Below are positions 17,502 through 25,208 of a stretch of 64,000 nucleotides of DNA, one piece after another (position 1 is the first letter of the stretch; each line of letters starts with the position of its first letter). The stretch is from NCBI RefSeq assembly GCF_025770725.1, contig NZ_JANZKZ010000001.1:496001-560000 (forward strand), read 5' to 3'. The DNA comes from Sulfurospirillum oryzae (lineage in GTDB: Bacteria > Campylobacterota > Campylobacteria > Campylobacterales > Sulfurospirillaceae). The notes under the pieces are model-generated. The model made no database searches. It was not told where the DNA came from and saw only the letters and a program-made list of their open reading frames with translations. The position numbers were made by a program, and so were the translations under genes.

Positions 17502-18374
17502 ATGAGCTACTCCAAAGCCTTTGGAATTACCACCCTAGGCATGCTTCTTATGAGCTTTGAATCGCCACTGATTAAAATGACGCATGTGCCTGCTCAGAAC
17601 TTTACCTTTTACTTTGGTCTGTGCATGTTTTTAACGATGAACATTACCTTGTACTCAAAGCATCAAAACAGCATTGTGACTCTCTATAAAAACCATCTCA
17701 CTTCTATTTTATGGAGCGGTCTTTGCATCGGTCTGAGCAATCTTTTGTTTATTCTTGCCATCAAACATACCAGTGTGGCTAGTGCGGTATTTATTTTAAG
17801 CACAGGTCCTTTGGTGAGTGCGATGATCGCATTTATCTTTTTCAAACAAAAAACACCACGCCGTACCTTTAGGGCAATCTTTTTTGTTTTCATAGGGCTT
17901 GCTATTATTTTGTTCAATGACCTAGAACTGGGTAATATGGAAGGAAATCTCTACGCCTTTGGCTGTGTGTTTGCTTTTGTGTCGATGCTCTCGGTTTTGG
18001 AGCGAGATAAAGAGGCTAACCGCCTTGCCTGTTTTGGAACGGGAGCACTCATCGCTTCACTTTTAGCAGCTCTTACAGCTCCGATTATTGTTCCCGATAG
18101 CTATTCACTTTGGATTATTGTCTTTATGGGAGCGTTGCTTACGCCGCTTTCACGGGCATTTATTGGCATGGGGACGAAAGTTTTACCTTCGGTGGAAGTG
18201 GCACTCTTGACGATTATTGAACCCGTCCTAGCACCCTTTTGGGTCTGGATTTTAATGGATGAAAAACCGCATATCAATACTCTTATAGGAGGAGCCATCA
18301 TCGTTGTGACTTTGGTCGTTCACTCAATGATGGCGTATAAAGAGGCGAAATTTAATGATGCTCAGCCGCGTTAA
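17502..18374 (+). CDS. EamA/DMT superfamily transporter
   Basis: A 290-aa integral membrane protein with about ten hydrophobic helices in two EamA repeats; the first repeat ends near ARAIFFVFIGLAIILFNDLE and the second near GGAIIVVTLVVHSMMA. Family members export amino acids or other metabolites; the substrate is unknown. It starts 4 bp after the VF530 gene. Its last 23 bp overlap the end of the convergent SnoaL-like gene. Confidence 0.88.
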   Translation: MSYSKAFGITTLGMLLMSFESPLIKMTHVPAQNFTFYFGLCMFLTMNITLYSKHQNSIVTLYKNHLTSILWSGLCIGLSNLLFILAIKHTSVASAVFILSTGPLVSAMIAFIFFKQKTPRRTFRAIFFVFIGLAIILFNDLELGNMEGNLYAFGCVFAFVSMLSVLERDKEANRLACFGTGALIASLLAALTAPIIVPDSYSLWIIVFMGALLTPLSRAFIGMGTKVLPSVEVALLTIIEPVLAPFWVWILMDEKPHINTLIGGAIIVVTLVVHSMMAYKEAKFNDAQPR

Positions 18375-18768
18375 GCTGTCCGTACAACGCATTAAGGTCA
18401 CCTAAAACCCACGCGTCGACAATTTTTTCATTTTCAAATTTAAAAAAGCAGGCACCTGAGTAACGGATACGATTGCCCGTTGGCTCAAATCCAAAAAGTT
18501 TTCCAGAGTGTGTTGCTGTATACACCAGTCTTACAGCGGCTTTATCACCTTCAATAACAATGTCTTCAATGACATGGTAAAGGTTAGGAAAAGCACTAAA
18601 AAGCATCTTGGCATAGTCGCAAAAACCATTGATGCTATCGACTCTCATACCTAAAGAGCCTCTAAAATTCAGTGAAGGGTCTAAAAATTTGTGTGCTTGG
18701 TCAAGTTTTTTCTCATTCCAAAGCACCTCATAGTACTCTTCGATCAGTTGTCTTATCTGCTTTGCCAT
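18352..18768 (-). CDS. SnoaL-like/ester cyclase family protein
   Basis: A 138-aa cone-shaped NTF2-like fold protein: YYEVLWNEKKLDQAHKFLDPSLNFRG, a central region on pre-active-site strands (VIEDIVIEGDKAAVRLVYTATHSGKLFGFEPTGNRIRYSGACFFKFENEKIVDAW) and no signal peptide. Members bind or convert small ligands; the reaction here is unknown. It begins immediately after the stop of the upstream gene (TAGATG). Confidence 0.8.
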   Translation of the reverse strand: MAKQIRQLIEEYYEVLWNEKKLDQAHKFLDPSLNFRGSLGMRVDSINGFCDYAKMLFSAFPNLYHVIEDIVIEGDKAAVRLVYTATHSGKLFGFEPTGNRIRYSGACFFKFENEKIVDAWVLGDLNALYGQLNAAEHH

Positions 18769-19023
18769 CTATTTTTTTTCCTTTTCTAGTCCCTGTTTTA
18801 CAGGTGTCTTGTGTGCAGGTGCAGCACTTGCGCCACCTTCAAACCAACTCTCACTTGCATCGTACTCAAATTCAAAAACTTTATCCAAGCCTCTGGTTTC
18901 AAGCTCTTTGTCGATGTTCTGAGGACTGAGCCCTTTTTTCTTGCAAATCTCAAGAATCTCTTCGATGTCCTCTTCAGGGATTCCACTATAACGCATCTCT
19001 AAAACTGCTTCGTTGACCGTCAT
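18769..19023 (-). CDS. Small acidic protein of unknown function
   Basis: An 84-aa protein beginning MTVNEAVLEMRYSGIPEEDIEEIL; residues 1-45 look like a three-helix acidic domain, the tail (GGASAAPAHKTPVKQGLEKEKK) is flexible. No family recognised. The start at 19023 is preferred because the upstream extension to 19098 has a composition unlike the rest. Its stop abuts the SnoaL-like start, so the two are likely co-translated. Confidence 0.6.
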   Translation of the reverse strand: MTVNEAVLEMRYSGIPEEDIEEILEICKKKGLSPQNIDKELETRGLDKVFEFEYDASESWFEGGASAAPAHKTPVKQGLEKEKK

Positions 19024-19163
19024 TCTCTCATTCTCATTATTTCTCTTAGGCGTTACCGCCTTCAAATCCGTTTGAAAACTCAAACACCGCCTAGACAATA
19101 TTTAGCGAAATTATAATCATATTTTTTCAAAAAAGAGCTAAAATTCTTTTAAAAGGAGTTTGT

Positions 19164-20063
19164 ATGTTACGAGTGATTTTATCTCTAGCGTTATGTTGGC
19201 TTCCACTCTTCGCCATTGAGCACATTGAGCACTACGAAGTATTTGTAAAACAGTACCAAGAAAACAATACTTTCTTTCTCGTCTCACGCCGCCTTAAACT
19301 GAGTGGTGTCACCTTTTACCTTACCACAAACACACAAACCCTGCAAACAAAAGTACTCTCGCTTGACGCTTCAAAGCTGATGCCTTTAGATGAAAACTTT
19401 GCAAAAACACCCTTTGCAAAACAACTGAGTGACGCTACATCTTTACATGTAAAAGGTGGTGCGACGCATGCGACAACGCAAAACGATAAAGCAATATACC
19501 TTACAATGGATCTTTGCCCTTCACAGAAAAAAGGGTATGAGAGTGAGTTTATAGAGCATCTTACAAAACAAAATGGCAAAACACCCATCGCAATCGCCAT
19601 CAGTTCGGCGTGGAAAGAGCACCATGAAAAAGAGTTTGAAACACTTCTTCACAATCCACTCTTAGAGATCACTTGGGTGAACCACACGCATACCCATTTT
19701 TATGACCGTAACCTTCCTGATCGTGAAAATTTTATGTTACATGTAAACACCAATGTCAAAAGTGAAATCCTTGGTGTAGAGAAAAAACTGCTTGAAGTTG
19801 GCATTACGCCCTCCGTATTCTTTCGCTTTCCCGGACTTATTGCCGATGAAAAATTGATGCGAGAGCTTAGGGAAACCTACTTTTTAATTCCATTGGGGGC
19901 TAATGCGTGGGTTGCTAAAAATGAGCCTATCAAAACGGGAAGCTTCATCCTTATTCATGGCAATAAAAATGAACCTCAAGGCATAGAGATGCTGGAGAAA
20001 AAGCTTCCTGAAGTGCTCAAAACCTACCGATTTAAGCCTATTCAAGAAGCATTTGTCCAATAA
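19164..20063 (+). CDS. Exported polysaccharide deacetylase-like protein
   Basis: A 299-aa protein with a signal peptide (about residues 1-17, VILSLALCWLPLFA). From about residue 105 it has a NodB-type deacetylase region: motif 1 is degenerate (YLTMDLCPS instead of TFDDG) with one Asp, while the metal-binding HTHTH motif is intact and RFPG resembles motif 3. It may deacetylate an envelope glycan in the periplasm, or be a divergent member. A ribosome site (AAAGGAG) precedes the ATG. Two palindrome words inside encode LHV (SLHVKGG, MLHVNTN). Confidence 0.8.
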   Translation: MLRVILSLALCWLPLFAIEHIEHYEVFVKQYQENNTFFLVSRRLKLSGVTFYLTTNTQTLQTKVLSLDASKLMPLDENFAKTPFAKQLSDATSLHVKGGATHATTQNDKAIYLTMDLCPSQKKGYESEFIEHLTKQNGKTPIAIAISSAWKEHHEKEFETLLHNPLLEITWVNHTHTHFYDRNLPDRENFMLHVNTNVKSEILGVEKKLLEVGITPSVFFRFPGLIADEKLMRELRETYFLIPLGANAWVAKNEPIKTGSFILIHGNKNEPQGIEMLEKKLPEVLKTYRFKPIQEAFVQ

Positions 20064-20067
20064 GATT

Positions 20068-20835
20068 TTATTCGTAGTACTCGCTGTCTTTTTTATCGGT
20101 CACAAACATATGCCCCGGTGAGTGGGTGATCGCAAAAGGAAGTTTCATACTGGTAATGACGTTTTGAGGTGTGACACCACACGGCCAAAAAAGAGGAATT
20201 TCATCTGCTTTGATCTCCACCGCATCACCGTAATCAGGGTGCGCAACATCATTAATGCCGATCATTTCAGGGTAGCCAACTTGTATCGGCGAGCCATGCA
20301 TACGCGGGTAATGGCTCGTAACCACACACGCATCGGCGACTTTTTCTTTTTTAATCGGGCGCATACTTACTACCATTTCACCCTCAAAACCTTCAACGCT
20401 CTTGAGTTTAATGTTGGTTCTATACATTGCCACATTCTTTTGTTGATCAACATGGCGAAGCGGCATACCATTTTCAATGAGTGCATTTTCAAATGAAAAA
20501 CTGCAACCGATCAAGAAAAAAACCAAATCAGGTGTATAAAAAGGGGTGATGTCTGTCACGGTCTCGACCAAAACACCATCGCGCAAAATGTTGTATTTTG
20601 GAATCTCTTTTAAGATATCAGCGCCAGGAGCGAGCACTTTGGAGATATGTCCCTCGTGAATCACTTCAAGTACTGGAATAGCTTTGGAGTTTTCTTTGGC
20701 AAACGCTTCAAAACGTTTGGCGTACTCCCTTGGAAGGGCTACCATATTCATCTGGATGTAACCAGGACATTCGCCCGCGGTCGGTCTTGTAAATTCGCCT
20801 TTAGCAATCTTAGAGCGCAACTCTTTTGGACACAT
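20068..20835 (-). CDS. DUF1445 protein, half of a split D-glutamate cyclase
   Basis: A 255-aa protein of the DUF1445 (YcsI, putative hydro-lyase) family, with GEFTRPTAGECPGYIQMNMVALP, FYTPDLVFFLIGCSFSFENAL, HYPRMHGSPIQVG and IPLFWPCGVTPQN. Mammalian D-glutamate cyclase is this domain followed by DUF4392, and the DUF4392 gene stands next to it here, divergently, 80 bp away. Together they would turn D-glutamate into 5-oxo-D-proline; for DUF1445 alone only a lyase-like role can be proposed. Confidence 0.85.
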   Translation of the reverse strand: MCPKELRSKIAKGEFTRPTAGECPGYIQMNMVALPREYAKRFEAFAKENSKAIPVLEVIHEGHISKVLAPGADILKEIPKYNILRDGVLVETVTDITPFYTPDLVFFLIGCSFSFENALIENGMPLRHVDQQKNVAMYRTNIKLKSVEGFEGEMVVSMRPIKKEKVADACVVTSHYPRMHGSPIQVGYPEMIGINDVAHPDYGDAVEIKADEIPLFWPCGVTPQNVITSMKLPFAITHSPGHMFVTDKKDSEYYE

Positions 20836-20915
20836 TTTAATCCCTTTTTTTGGTTAAATTGTATCAAATTTTAGATACAATTTTTCCAGTTAACTTTTTA
20901 CATGTAAAGGCTTTC

Positions 20916-21752
20916 ATGCATAATTTTCATACCATTGAAGAGATCGTTCTCCAACACTCAACCCGCAATATGGACAAAATTCAGGCACATTTTCCCAATG
21001 AACACACCAAACATGCTGTTAATGCTTTTTTAAAGCTCGAAAAAGGCGTTGTTTTCATCTATACTGGCTTTTACGTTGCTGGCTATGCCGAGACCGATGG
21101 ACCTTTGGGCGCATACTTTTTAGCCAAAGCATTTTTAAAACTGGGTTATACGCCTGTCATTATCACCGATTCTTTTTGCGAAGACTATTTCCCCGATGTC
21201 AAAACACTCTACATTCCACTTTCCGGACTAAGTGATGAAGAGAGCACGATGATTTTAAATACCTATAAGCCTATTTGCCACCTCTCCATCGAACGATGCG
21301 GACAAAACCATGAAGGGCGTTACCTCAACGCTCGCGGTGTTGACATCAAAGAATTTACTGCTCCAGTGGATGAACTTTTTAAAAAAGGAAGCAAAACAGC
21401 CCCTAGCTTTGGCATAGGTGATGGCGGCAATGAAGTGGGCATGGGAAGCTTTGCAGAAATACTCAAAAATAAAGAGTTTTTTTACGACTACTGTGTCATT
21501 CCTTGCGACTACCCAATGATCGCTTCGGTTTCTAACTGGGGAGGTTATGGATTCATTGCAGAGCTTGAAAAATCTTTACATATAAATGTTCTACCAAGTT
21601 TTGAAGAGGTTGAAAAATACCTCGAATTCATTGTTTCCAAAGGCTCAGTCGATGGCATCAAACGAGAATCTGTTATGTCCGTCGATGGTAAAGAGTGGTC
21701 GTTGGAGCCTGAAATTCTCCAAGCACTTAAAGACTATGCAACAAAAGGATAA
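20916..21752 (+). CDS. DUF4392 protein, D-glutamate cyclase-like
   Basis: A 278-aa protein matching DUF4392, the C-terminal part of mitochondrial D-glutamate cyclase: TGFYVAGYAETDGPLGAYFLAKAF, IERCGQN..GRYLNARG and GIGDGGNEVGMG are recognisable. ATG 20916 has AAAGG 7 bp upstream; that ribosome site is part of a TTTACATGTAAAGG palindrome copy. The ORF could be read from 20850 but without a ribosome site. trxC follows 3 bp after the stop. Confidence 0.85.
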   Translation: MHNFHTIEEIVLQHSTRNMDKIQAHFPNEHTKHAVNAFLKLEKGVVFIYTGFYVAGYAETDGPLGAYFLAKAFLKLGYTPVIITDSFCEDYFPDVKTLYIPLSGLSDEESTMILNTYKPICHLSIERCGQNHEGRYLNARGVDIKEFTAPVDELFKKGSKTAPSFGIGDGGNEVGMGSFAEILKNKEFFYDYCVIPCDYPMIASVSNWGGYGFIAELEKSLHINVLPSFEEVEKYLEFIVSKGSVDGIKRESVMSVDGKEWSLEPEILQALKDYATKG

Positions 21753-21755
21753 CCT

Positions 21756-22178
21756 ATGAAAGTGATTTGTCCCTCTTGCCTCGCAACCAATAATGTCCCA
21801 AAACAAGAAGTCTATAAAAAAGCAAACTGCGGTAAATGCAAAGCTTCCTTGCTTGACCCACACCCACTAGCGCTTACAAGCGATAACCTTGAGGCTGTCT
21901 TAGAGAGTACCGATGTTCCCGTCATCGTGGACTTTTGGGCGCCTTGGTGCGGACCGTGCAAAATGTTCGCCCCCATCTATGAACAAGCCGCACGCGCTTA
22001 CCCGCTTCGTGTTTTATTTGCCAAAGTTGACACGGAAGCCGAGCAATTCCTCGCTTCGCGCTTTAAAATTCGCTCCATTCCAACGCTTATCGTCTTTAAA
22101 GACGGCAAAGAGATTGAGCGCGTTAGCGGAGCTATGAATCATGAAGGTTTGGATCGTTTTGTGGAGAGGTTTTTGTAA
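21756..22178 (+). CDS. trxC: Thioredoxin 2 (zinc-finger thioredoxin)
   Basis: A 140-aa cytosolic disulfide reductase. The N-terminal zinc finger has Cys5, Cys8, Cys25 and Cys28; the thioredoxin domain follows from about residue 38 with the active site WCGPC at 64-68 and the cis-proline loop RSIPT. TrxC is usually linked to oxidative stress. It starts 3 bp after the DUF4392 gene and ends in a terminator that overlaps the stop codon. Confidence 0.93.
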   Translation: MKVICPSCLATNNVPKQEVYKKANCGKCKASLLDPHPLALTSDNLEAVLESTDVPVIVDFWAPWCGPCKMFAPIYEQAARAYPLRVLFAKVDTEAEQFLASRFKIRSIPTLIVFKDGKEIERVSGAMNHEGLDRFVERFL

Positions 22179-22190
22179 AACCTCTCTTAA
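22164..22190 (+). terminator. trxC terminator
   Basis: GAGAGGTTTT (22164-22173) and AAAACCTCTC (22177-22186) form a 10-bp stem with a 3-base loop, overlapping the last trxC codons and stop; the tail is TTAATCTTT. Confidence 0.7.
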
Positions 22191-22315
22191 TCTTTCCAAA
22201 AAAGTTACTTACTTTAACTACTCCCAAAAAATAAAATCTTTCAAATTGCAATATTTTCAACCCCTCTTTTCCCACTTTGCTACCATATACTCATAAATCA
22301 ACATTGAGGTGTGTG

Positions 22316-22666
22316 ATGGTTCTTGGCAAGTGCCCGTATTGTGGCGGAGCGGTGATGTCGCAAAAGCTGACCATTCAAGGTCAAAAGGTCAATCTTTACC
22401 GTTGTGAGCATGCGAAAAAAGAGCGTGATATTAACGATGACTATGTTTTTAGTAGCGATGCAACGTGTCGGTTTCGGGTTTACTCCAACACTTTTTTACG
22501 CTGGAACAAGCGAAGCCTCAGCGAATACGAGATGAAGCAACTTCTAAAAGAGGGGCAAATTGCTGTGCGTTTGCATGGCAGGAAAGGAACGAGCGAGTAT
22601 TTTAAATACATCATCCCCGATCTCGAATATGGCGTCTCAATACTTTGGGATATGGAAGTTGCCTAA
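22316..22666 (+). CDS. Stand-alone zinc-ribbon / topoisomerase C-terminal repeat-like protein
   Basis: A 116-aa protein. It opens with a CxxC pair (LGKCPYCGGAV), then has Cys at YRCEH and ATCRF, a possible zinc ribbon. The second half (RWNKRSLSEYEMKQLLKEG, HGRKGTSEYFKYII, LEYG) resembles the C-terminal repeat of type IA topoisomerases, here without any topoisomerase core. ATG 22316 has GAGG 6 bp upstream; the longer frame to 22277 is unlikely. Function unknown. Confidence 0.65.
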   Translation: MVLGKCPYCGGAVMSQKLTIQGQKVNLYRCEHAKKERDINDDYVFSSDATCRFRVYSNTFLRWNKRSLSEYEMKQLLKEGQIAVRLHGRKGTSEYFKYIIPDLEYGVSILWDMEVA

Positions 22667-22672
22667 AGCTTA

Positions 22673-22692
22673 CATGTAAAAATATTTACATG
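22673..22692. terminator. Palindrome-derived hairpin between convergent genes
   Basis: CATGTAAA (22673-22680) and TTTACATG (22685-22692) form an 8-bp stem with a 4-base loop between the stops at 22666 and 22686. It is one full TTACATGTAA copy (22670-22679) plus a partial inverted copy, placed as a bidirectional terminator. Confidence 0.55.
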
Positions 22693-23990
22693 ACGATTTG
22701 AGGGGATGGCATGTCGATATAATAGCCCTGCGAGTAGTCAATACCCAGTTGTTTAACCGTAGAGAGAACGGTGCTAGAGTGTACAAACTCAGCAACAGTT
22801 TGAATGCCAAGTTTTTTAGAAAAATTCACAATAGTCTCAACGATAATTTGTGCATTTTTATCTTGGTCAATGTCTTTGATGAGGCTGCCATCAATTTTAA
22901 GAAAATCAGGATTGAGTTTGGTTATGTAGGAGAAGTTAGAAAACCCGCTTCCAAAATCATCGATGGCTACTTTTGCCCCATAACGTTTAATCTCATTGAA
23001 AAAGTGCATTACTTTATTAAAGTCATTGACTTTTTCGGACTCTAAAAGCTCAAAAGTAACTCGATGTCCCATATTTGAGTCGCGCAATTTTCGGATAATA
23101 AAATCGTAAATCTCTTGGTTAATAATGTCCTCAAACGAGAGGTTGATGCTAAAGTCAAACGGATGTGTTTCAAAGACCTTAAAGCTTTTATCAATGATTG
23201 TCATCGTGATCTTGTCATACACTTTAATCATCTTCGCAACCGGAATAAAGTTGTGCGGTGAGTGGATAACCCCCTCTTCGTCAATCAAGCGGGAGAGCGC
23301 TTCAAATTTTATAATTTCATTGGTTTCATTGTCGATAATCGGCTGAAAATAAGGCACGATGCCTGAATAATCAACAATAGCTTTACGCACTTTTGTTGCA
23401 TACTTGAGGTTGTTCTCATACTCTTGCGAAAAATTCATTGTGTCTTCATAGATCCAAAATTTCAACTGCTCTTTTTTGGCATATTTCAAAGCCATACTCA
23501 CTTTAGAAAAGATGTCATCATTCGTGAAACTCGCACTTGAAGAGAGTGTACAATCTACATAAATCTCTGTTTGAGCATAGGCGTATTTCAAATGTGTGAG
23601 CTGTTTGGAAAGGTGTATGAGATAATTTTTAAGCAGATAAAAGCTCATTCGCTCAGGCACTAAAATAGCAAATTCATCGCCAGCAATACGGTATACTGCA
23701 ACATCTTGAAGCTCAACTTTAAGTGTTTTAGCAAATGACTCTAAAATGAAATCTCCCACGACAAAACCATAAAAATCATTAAGTAATTTAAAGTTATCAA
23801 TATTGGCGATAATGAGTGTGAAGTTATTGATTTCTTCAAGATCATGGCGCAATCTATAAAGGTTCGGCAAACGAGTCAGTGGGTCAGTATAAAACTGTTC
23901 TACAAGATTTTTTTGAACTTTTTTGAGTTCATTAGAGAGAAGTTTGATCTTATCTTTTTGTTCTTGCTCTTTTTCTATGCTATTCTCCAT
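22686..23990 (-). CDS. GGDEF-EAL protein (cyclic di-GMP enzyme)
   Basis: A 434-aa cytosolic protein: coiled coil at about residues 1-32, GGDEF domain at about 33-190 and EAL domain at about 195-430. The cyclase motif reads AGDEF, a known variant, with no RxxD inhibitory site before it. The EAL half keeps FEALSRL, the Asn in INLSFE, FELLESE and DDFGSGFSN, so phosphodiesterase activity is plausible. Start ATG 23990 has AAGGG upstream; the in-frame TTG at 24008 is weaker. No membrane or sensory domain is present. Confidence 0.92.
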   Translation of the reverse strand: MENSIEKEQEQKDKIKLLSNELKKVQKNLVEQFYTDPLTRLPNLYRLRHDLEEINNFTLIIANIDNFKLLNDFYGFVVGDFILESFAKTLKVELQDVAVYRIAGDEFAILVPERMSFYLLKNYLIHLSKQLTHLKYAYAQTEIYVDCTLSSSASFTNDDIFSKVSMALKYAKKEQLKFWIYEDTMNFSQEYENNLKYATKVRKAIVDYSGIVPYFQPIIDNETNEIIKFEALSRLIDEEGVIHSPHNFIPVAKMIKVYDKITMTIIDKSFKVFETHPFDFSINLSFEDIINQEIYDFIIRKLRDSNMGHRVTFELLESEKVNDFNKVMHFFNEIKRYGAKVAIDDFGSGFSNFSYITKLNPDFLKIDGSLIKDIDQDKNAQIIVETIVNFSKKLGIQTVAEFVHSSTVLSTVKQLGIDYSQGYYIDMPSPQIVM

Positions 23991-24154
23991 GCAAAGCCCT
24001 TTATACAAACGTGTGACAATGTGTACTAACCATTGTATCCAAAGATTAATAAATTGTAAAATTGTGACACTTTCATTGCTAAAAATAACACTCTAATGTC
24101 AGATTGAGTCTGCTTTTGCTACAATAAAATGAGATTTAACAGAGGAGGAAGCGT

Positions 24155-24511
24155 ATGTTCAAACAAAAAAAATTTCTGCTTATTTGTGGATTTATGGTAC
24201 TTTTAAACACCTACGCTATGAGTAAATCTCAAGAAATTGAAATCCCGCGCATCGCTTATAAAGATATTTATAAATACTATGTTTTAGAAGAAGGAAAACA
24301 AGCAACAACAAATTACATTATATTAAGACGTCAAAGTTTTGACACAATTTTATATATTAAAGCCGAAGTCAATTGTCCTTCACGCTATATAAGACAACTG
24401 GGAACGAGCACGAGATCGGCAAGGGAAATACAACCCGCAAATCCATCCCAATGGTACCAACCAACGATGGGTACCGTTGAGCTAGATATTATTAATTACG
24501 TTTGTCGTTAA
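24155..24511 (+). CDS. Small exported protein of unknown function
   Basis: A 118-aa protein with a signal peptide (about residues 1-22, KKFLLICGFMVLLNTYA) and a strong GAGGAGG ribosome site. The mature part has two cysteines (near 75 and 117) that could form a disulfide. No family recognised. The 3' end overlaps the convergent gene by 4 bp. Confidence 0.65.
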   Translation: MFKQKKFLLICGFMVLLNTYAMSKSQEIEIPRIAYKDIYKYYVLEEGKQATTNYIILRRQSFDTILYIKAEVNCPSRYIRQLGTSTRSAREIQPANPSQWYQPTMGTVELDIINYVCR

Positions 24512-24879
24512 CCCATCAATTGTTCAAGGAGAGGCTTCATTTTAGCATAGTCTTCTCGTTTACTAAAGGCTTGCATCAGTTGAAGTTTAAGCGCGCTTGC
24601 TTGGGTGTCAAAAAAATCAGATGAACTTCCCGCACCTAAAAGATCCAGTCCATTTATGCCTAGCGTATTCATAGCATTCCAGACTTCTGGAGAACTAAGC
24701 GCATTGTTGGTGTCTTCTTTAATGAGTTTTGTCAGCCATGAACTATCATCTTTGTTTGCCCCTGTTGAATCATAATGAAGTAAGAAATCCTCAAAGCTTC
24801 CTTTATCACCCTTGATCGAATTATAAAGCCCATAACTGATACCGGCATAGGGATCAACTTGAAATAGTCTGTTATCCAT
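24508..24879 (-). CDS. Hypothetical soluble protein
   Basis: A 123-aa acidic protein (MDNRLFQVDPYAGISYGLYNS), mostly helical in appearance, with no signal peptide and no recognised domain. The ATG has AAGGAG 8 bp upstream; this site is directly fused to a TTTACATGTAAA palindrome (24892-24901). Its function cannot be read from the sequence. Confidence 0.6.
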   Translation of the reverse strand: MDNRLFQVDPYAGISYGLYNSIKGDKGSFEDFLLHYDSTGANKDDSSWLTKLIKEDTNNALSSPEVWNAMNTLGINGLDLLGAGSSSDFFDTQASALKLQLMQAFSKREDYAKMKPLLEQLMG

Positions 24880-24922
24880 GGAAAACTCCTTTTACATGTA
24901 AAGATACAAGCAAAAAACATAC

Positions 24923-25051
24923 CTATTTAGAGAGTGTCGTATAGTAACCCTCATACGTTTTGCCATCCACCACGTACGAAACAAAGCCTTCTTTAGCAAA
25001 ACCCCATGTTGCAAGGCATAACATCATTGTCGCCAGTAAAAAATTTTTCAT
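24923..25051 (-). CDS. 42-residue exported peptide, possible dienelactone hydrolase remnant
   Basis: A short frame with an excellent ribosome site (AAGGAG) and a clear signal peptide (MKNFLLATMMLCLATWGFA), then KEGFVSYVVDGKTYEGYY and a stop. That short mature part resembles the first strands of exported dienelactone hydrolase-family proteins, whose catalytic core is missing here. Either a small secreted peptide or the leftover start of a deleted gene. Confidence 0.45.
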   Translation of the reverse strand: MKNFLLATMMLCLATWGFAKEGFVSYVVDGKTYEGYYTTLSK

Positions 25052-25208
25052 CTTTTTCTCCTTAGGGTATAATTTCACTATTGTAAAACAGCTTTCTTCA
25101 AGTTTTCTATGGCATCATTGATCTAACGCTATTTTTTAAGATTGTAACATGCTTGTAACTTTTCTTCTCTACGATTGTGTTATTAAAATTTTTAGTGGAG
25201 GCTCTCTC

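Noticed and set aside
18352-18374. 23-bp convergent overlap as sign of a wrong stop
   Set aside because: Both C-termini read normally and overlapping convergent ends are frequent here (also 24508, 29535, 32771).
22686-23990. GGDEF domain judged inactive because of AGDEF
   Set aside because: AGDEF is a functional variant in other cyclases, so inactivity cannot be concluded from this residue.
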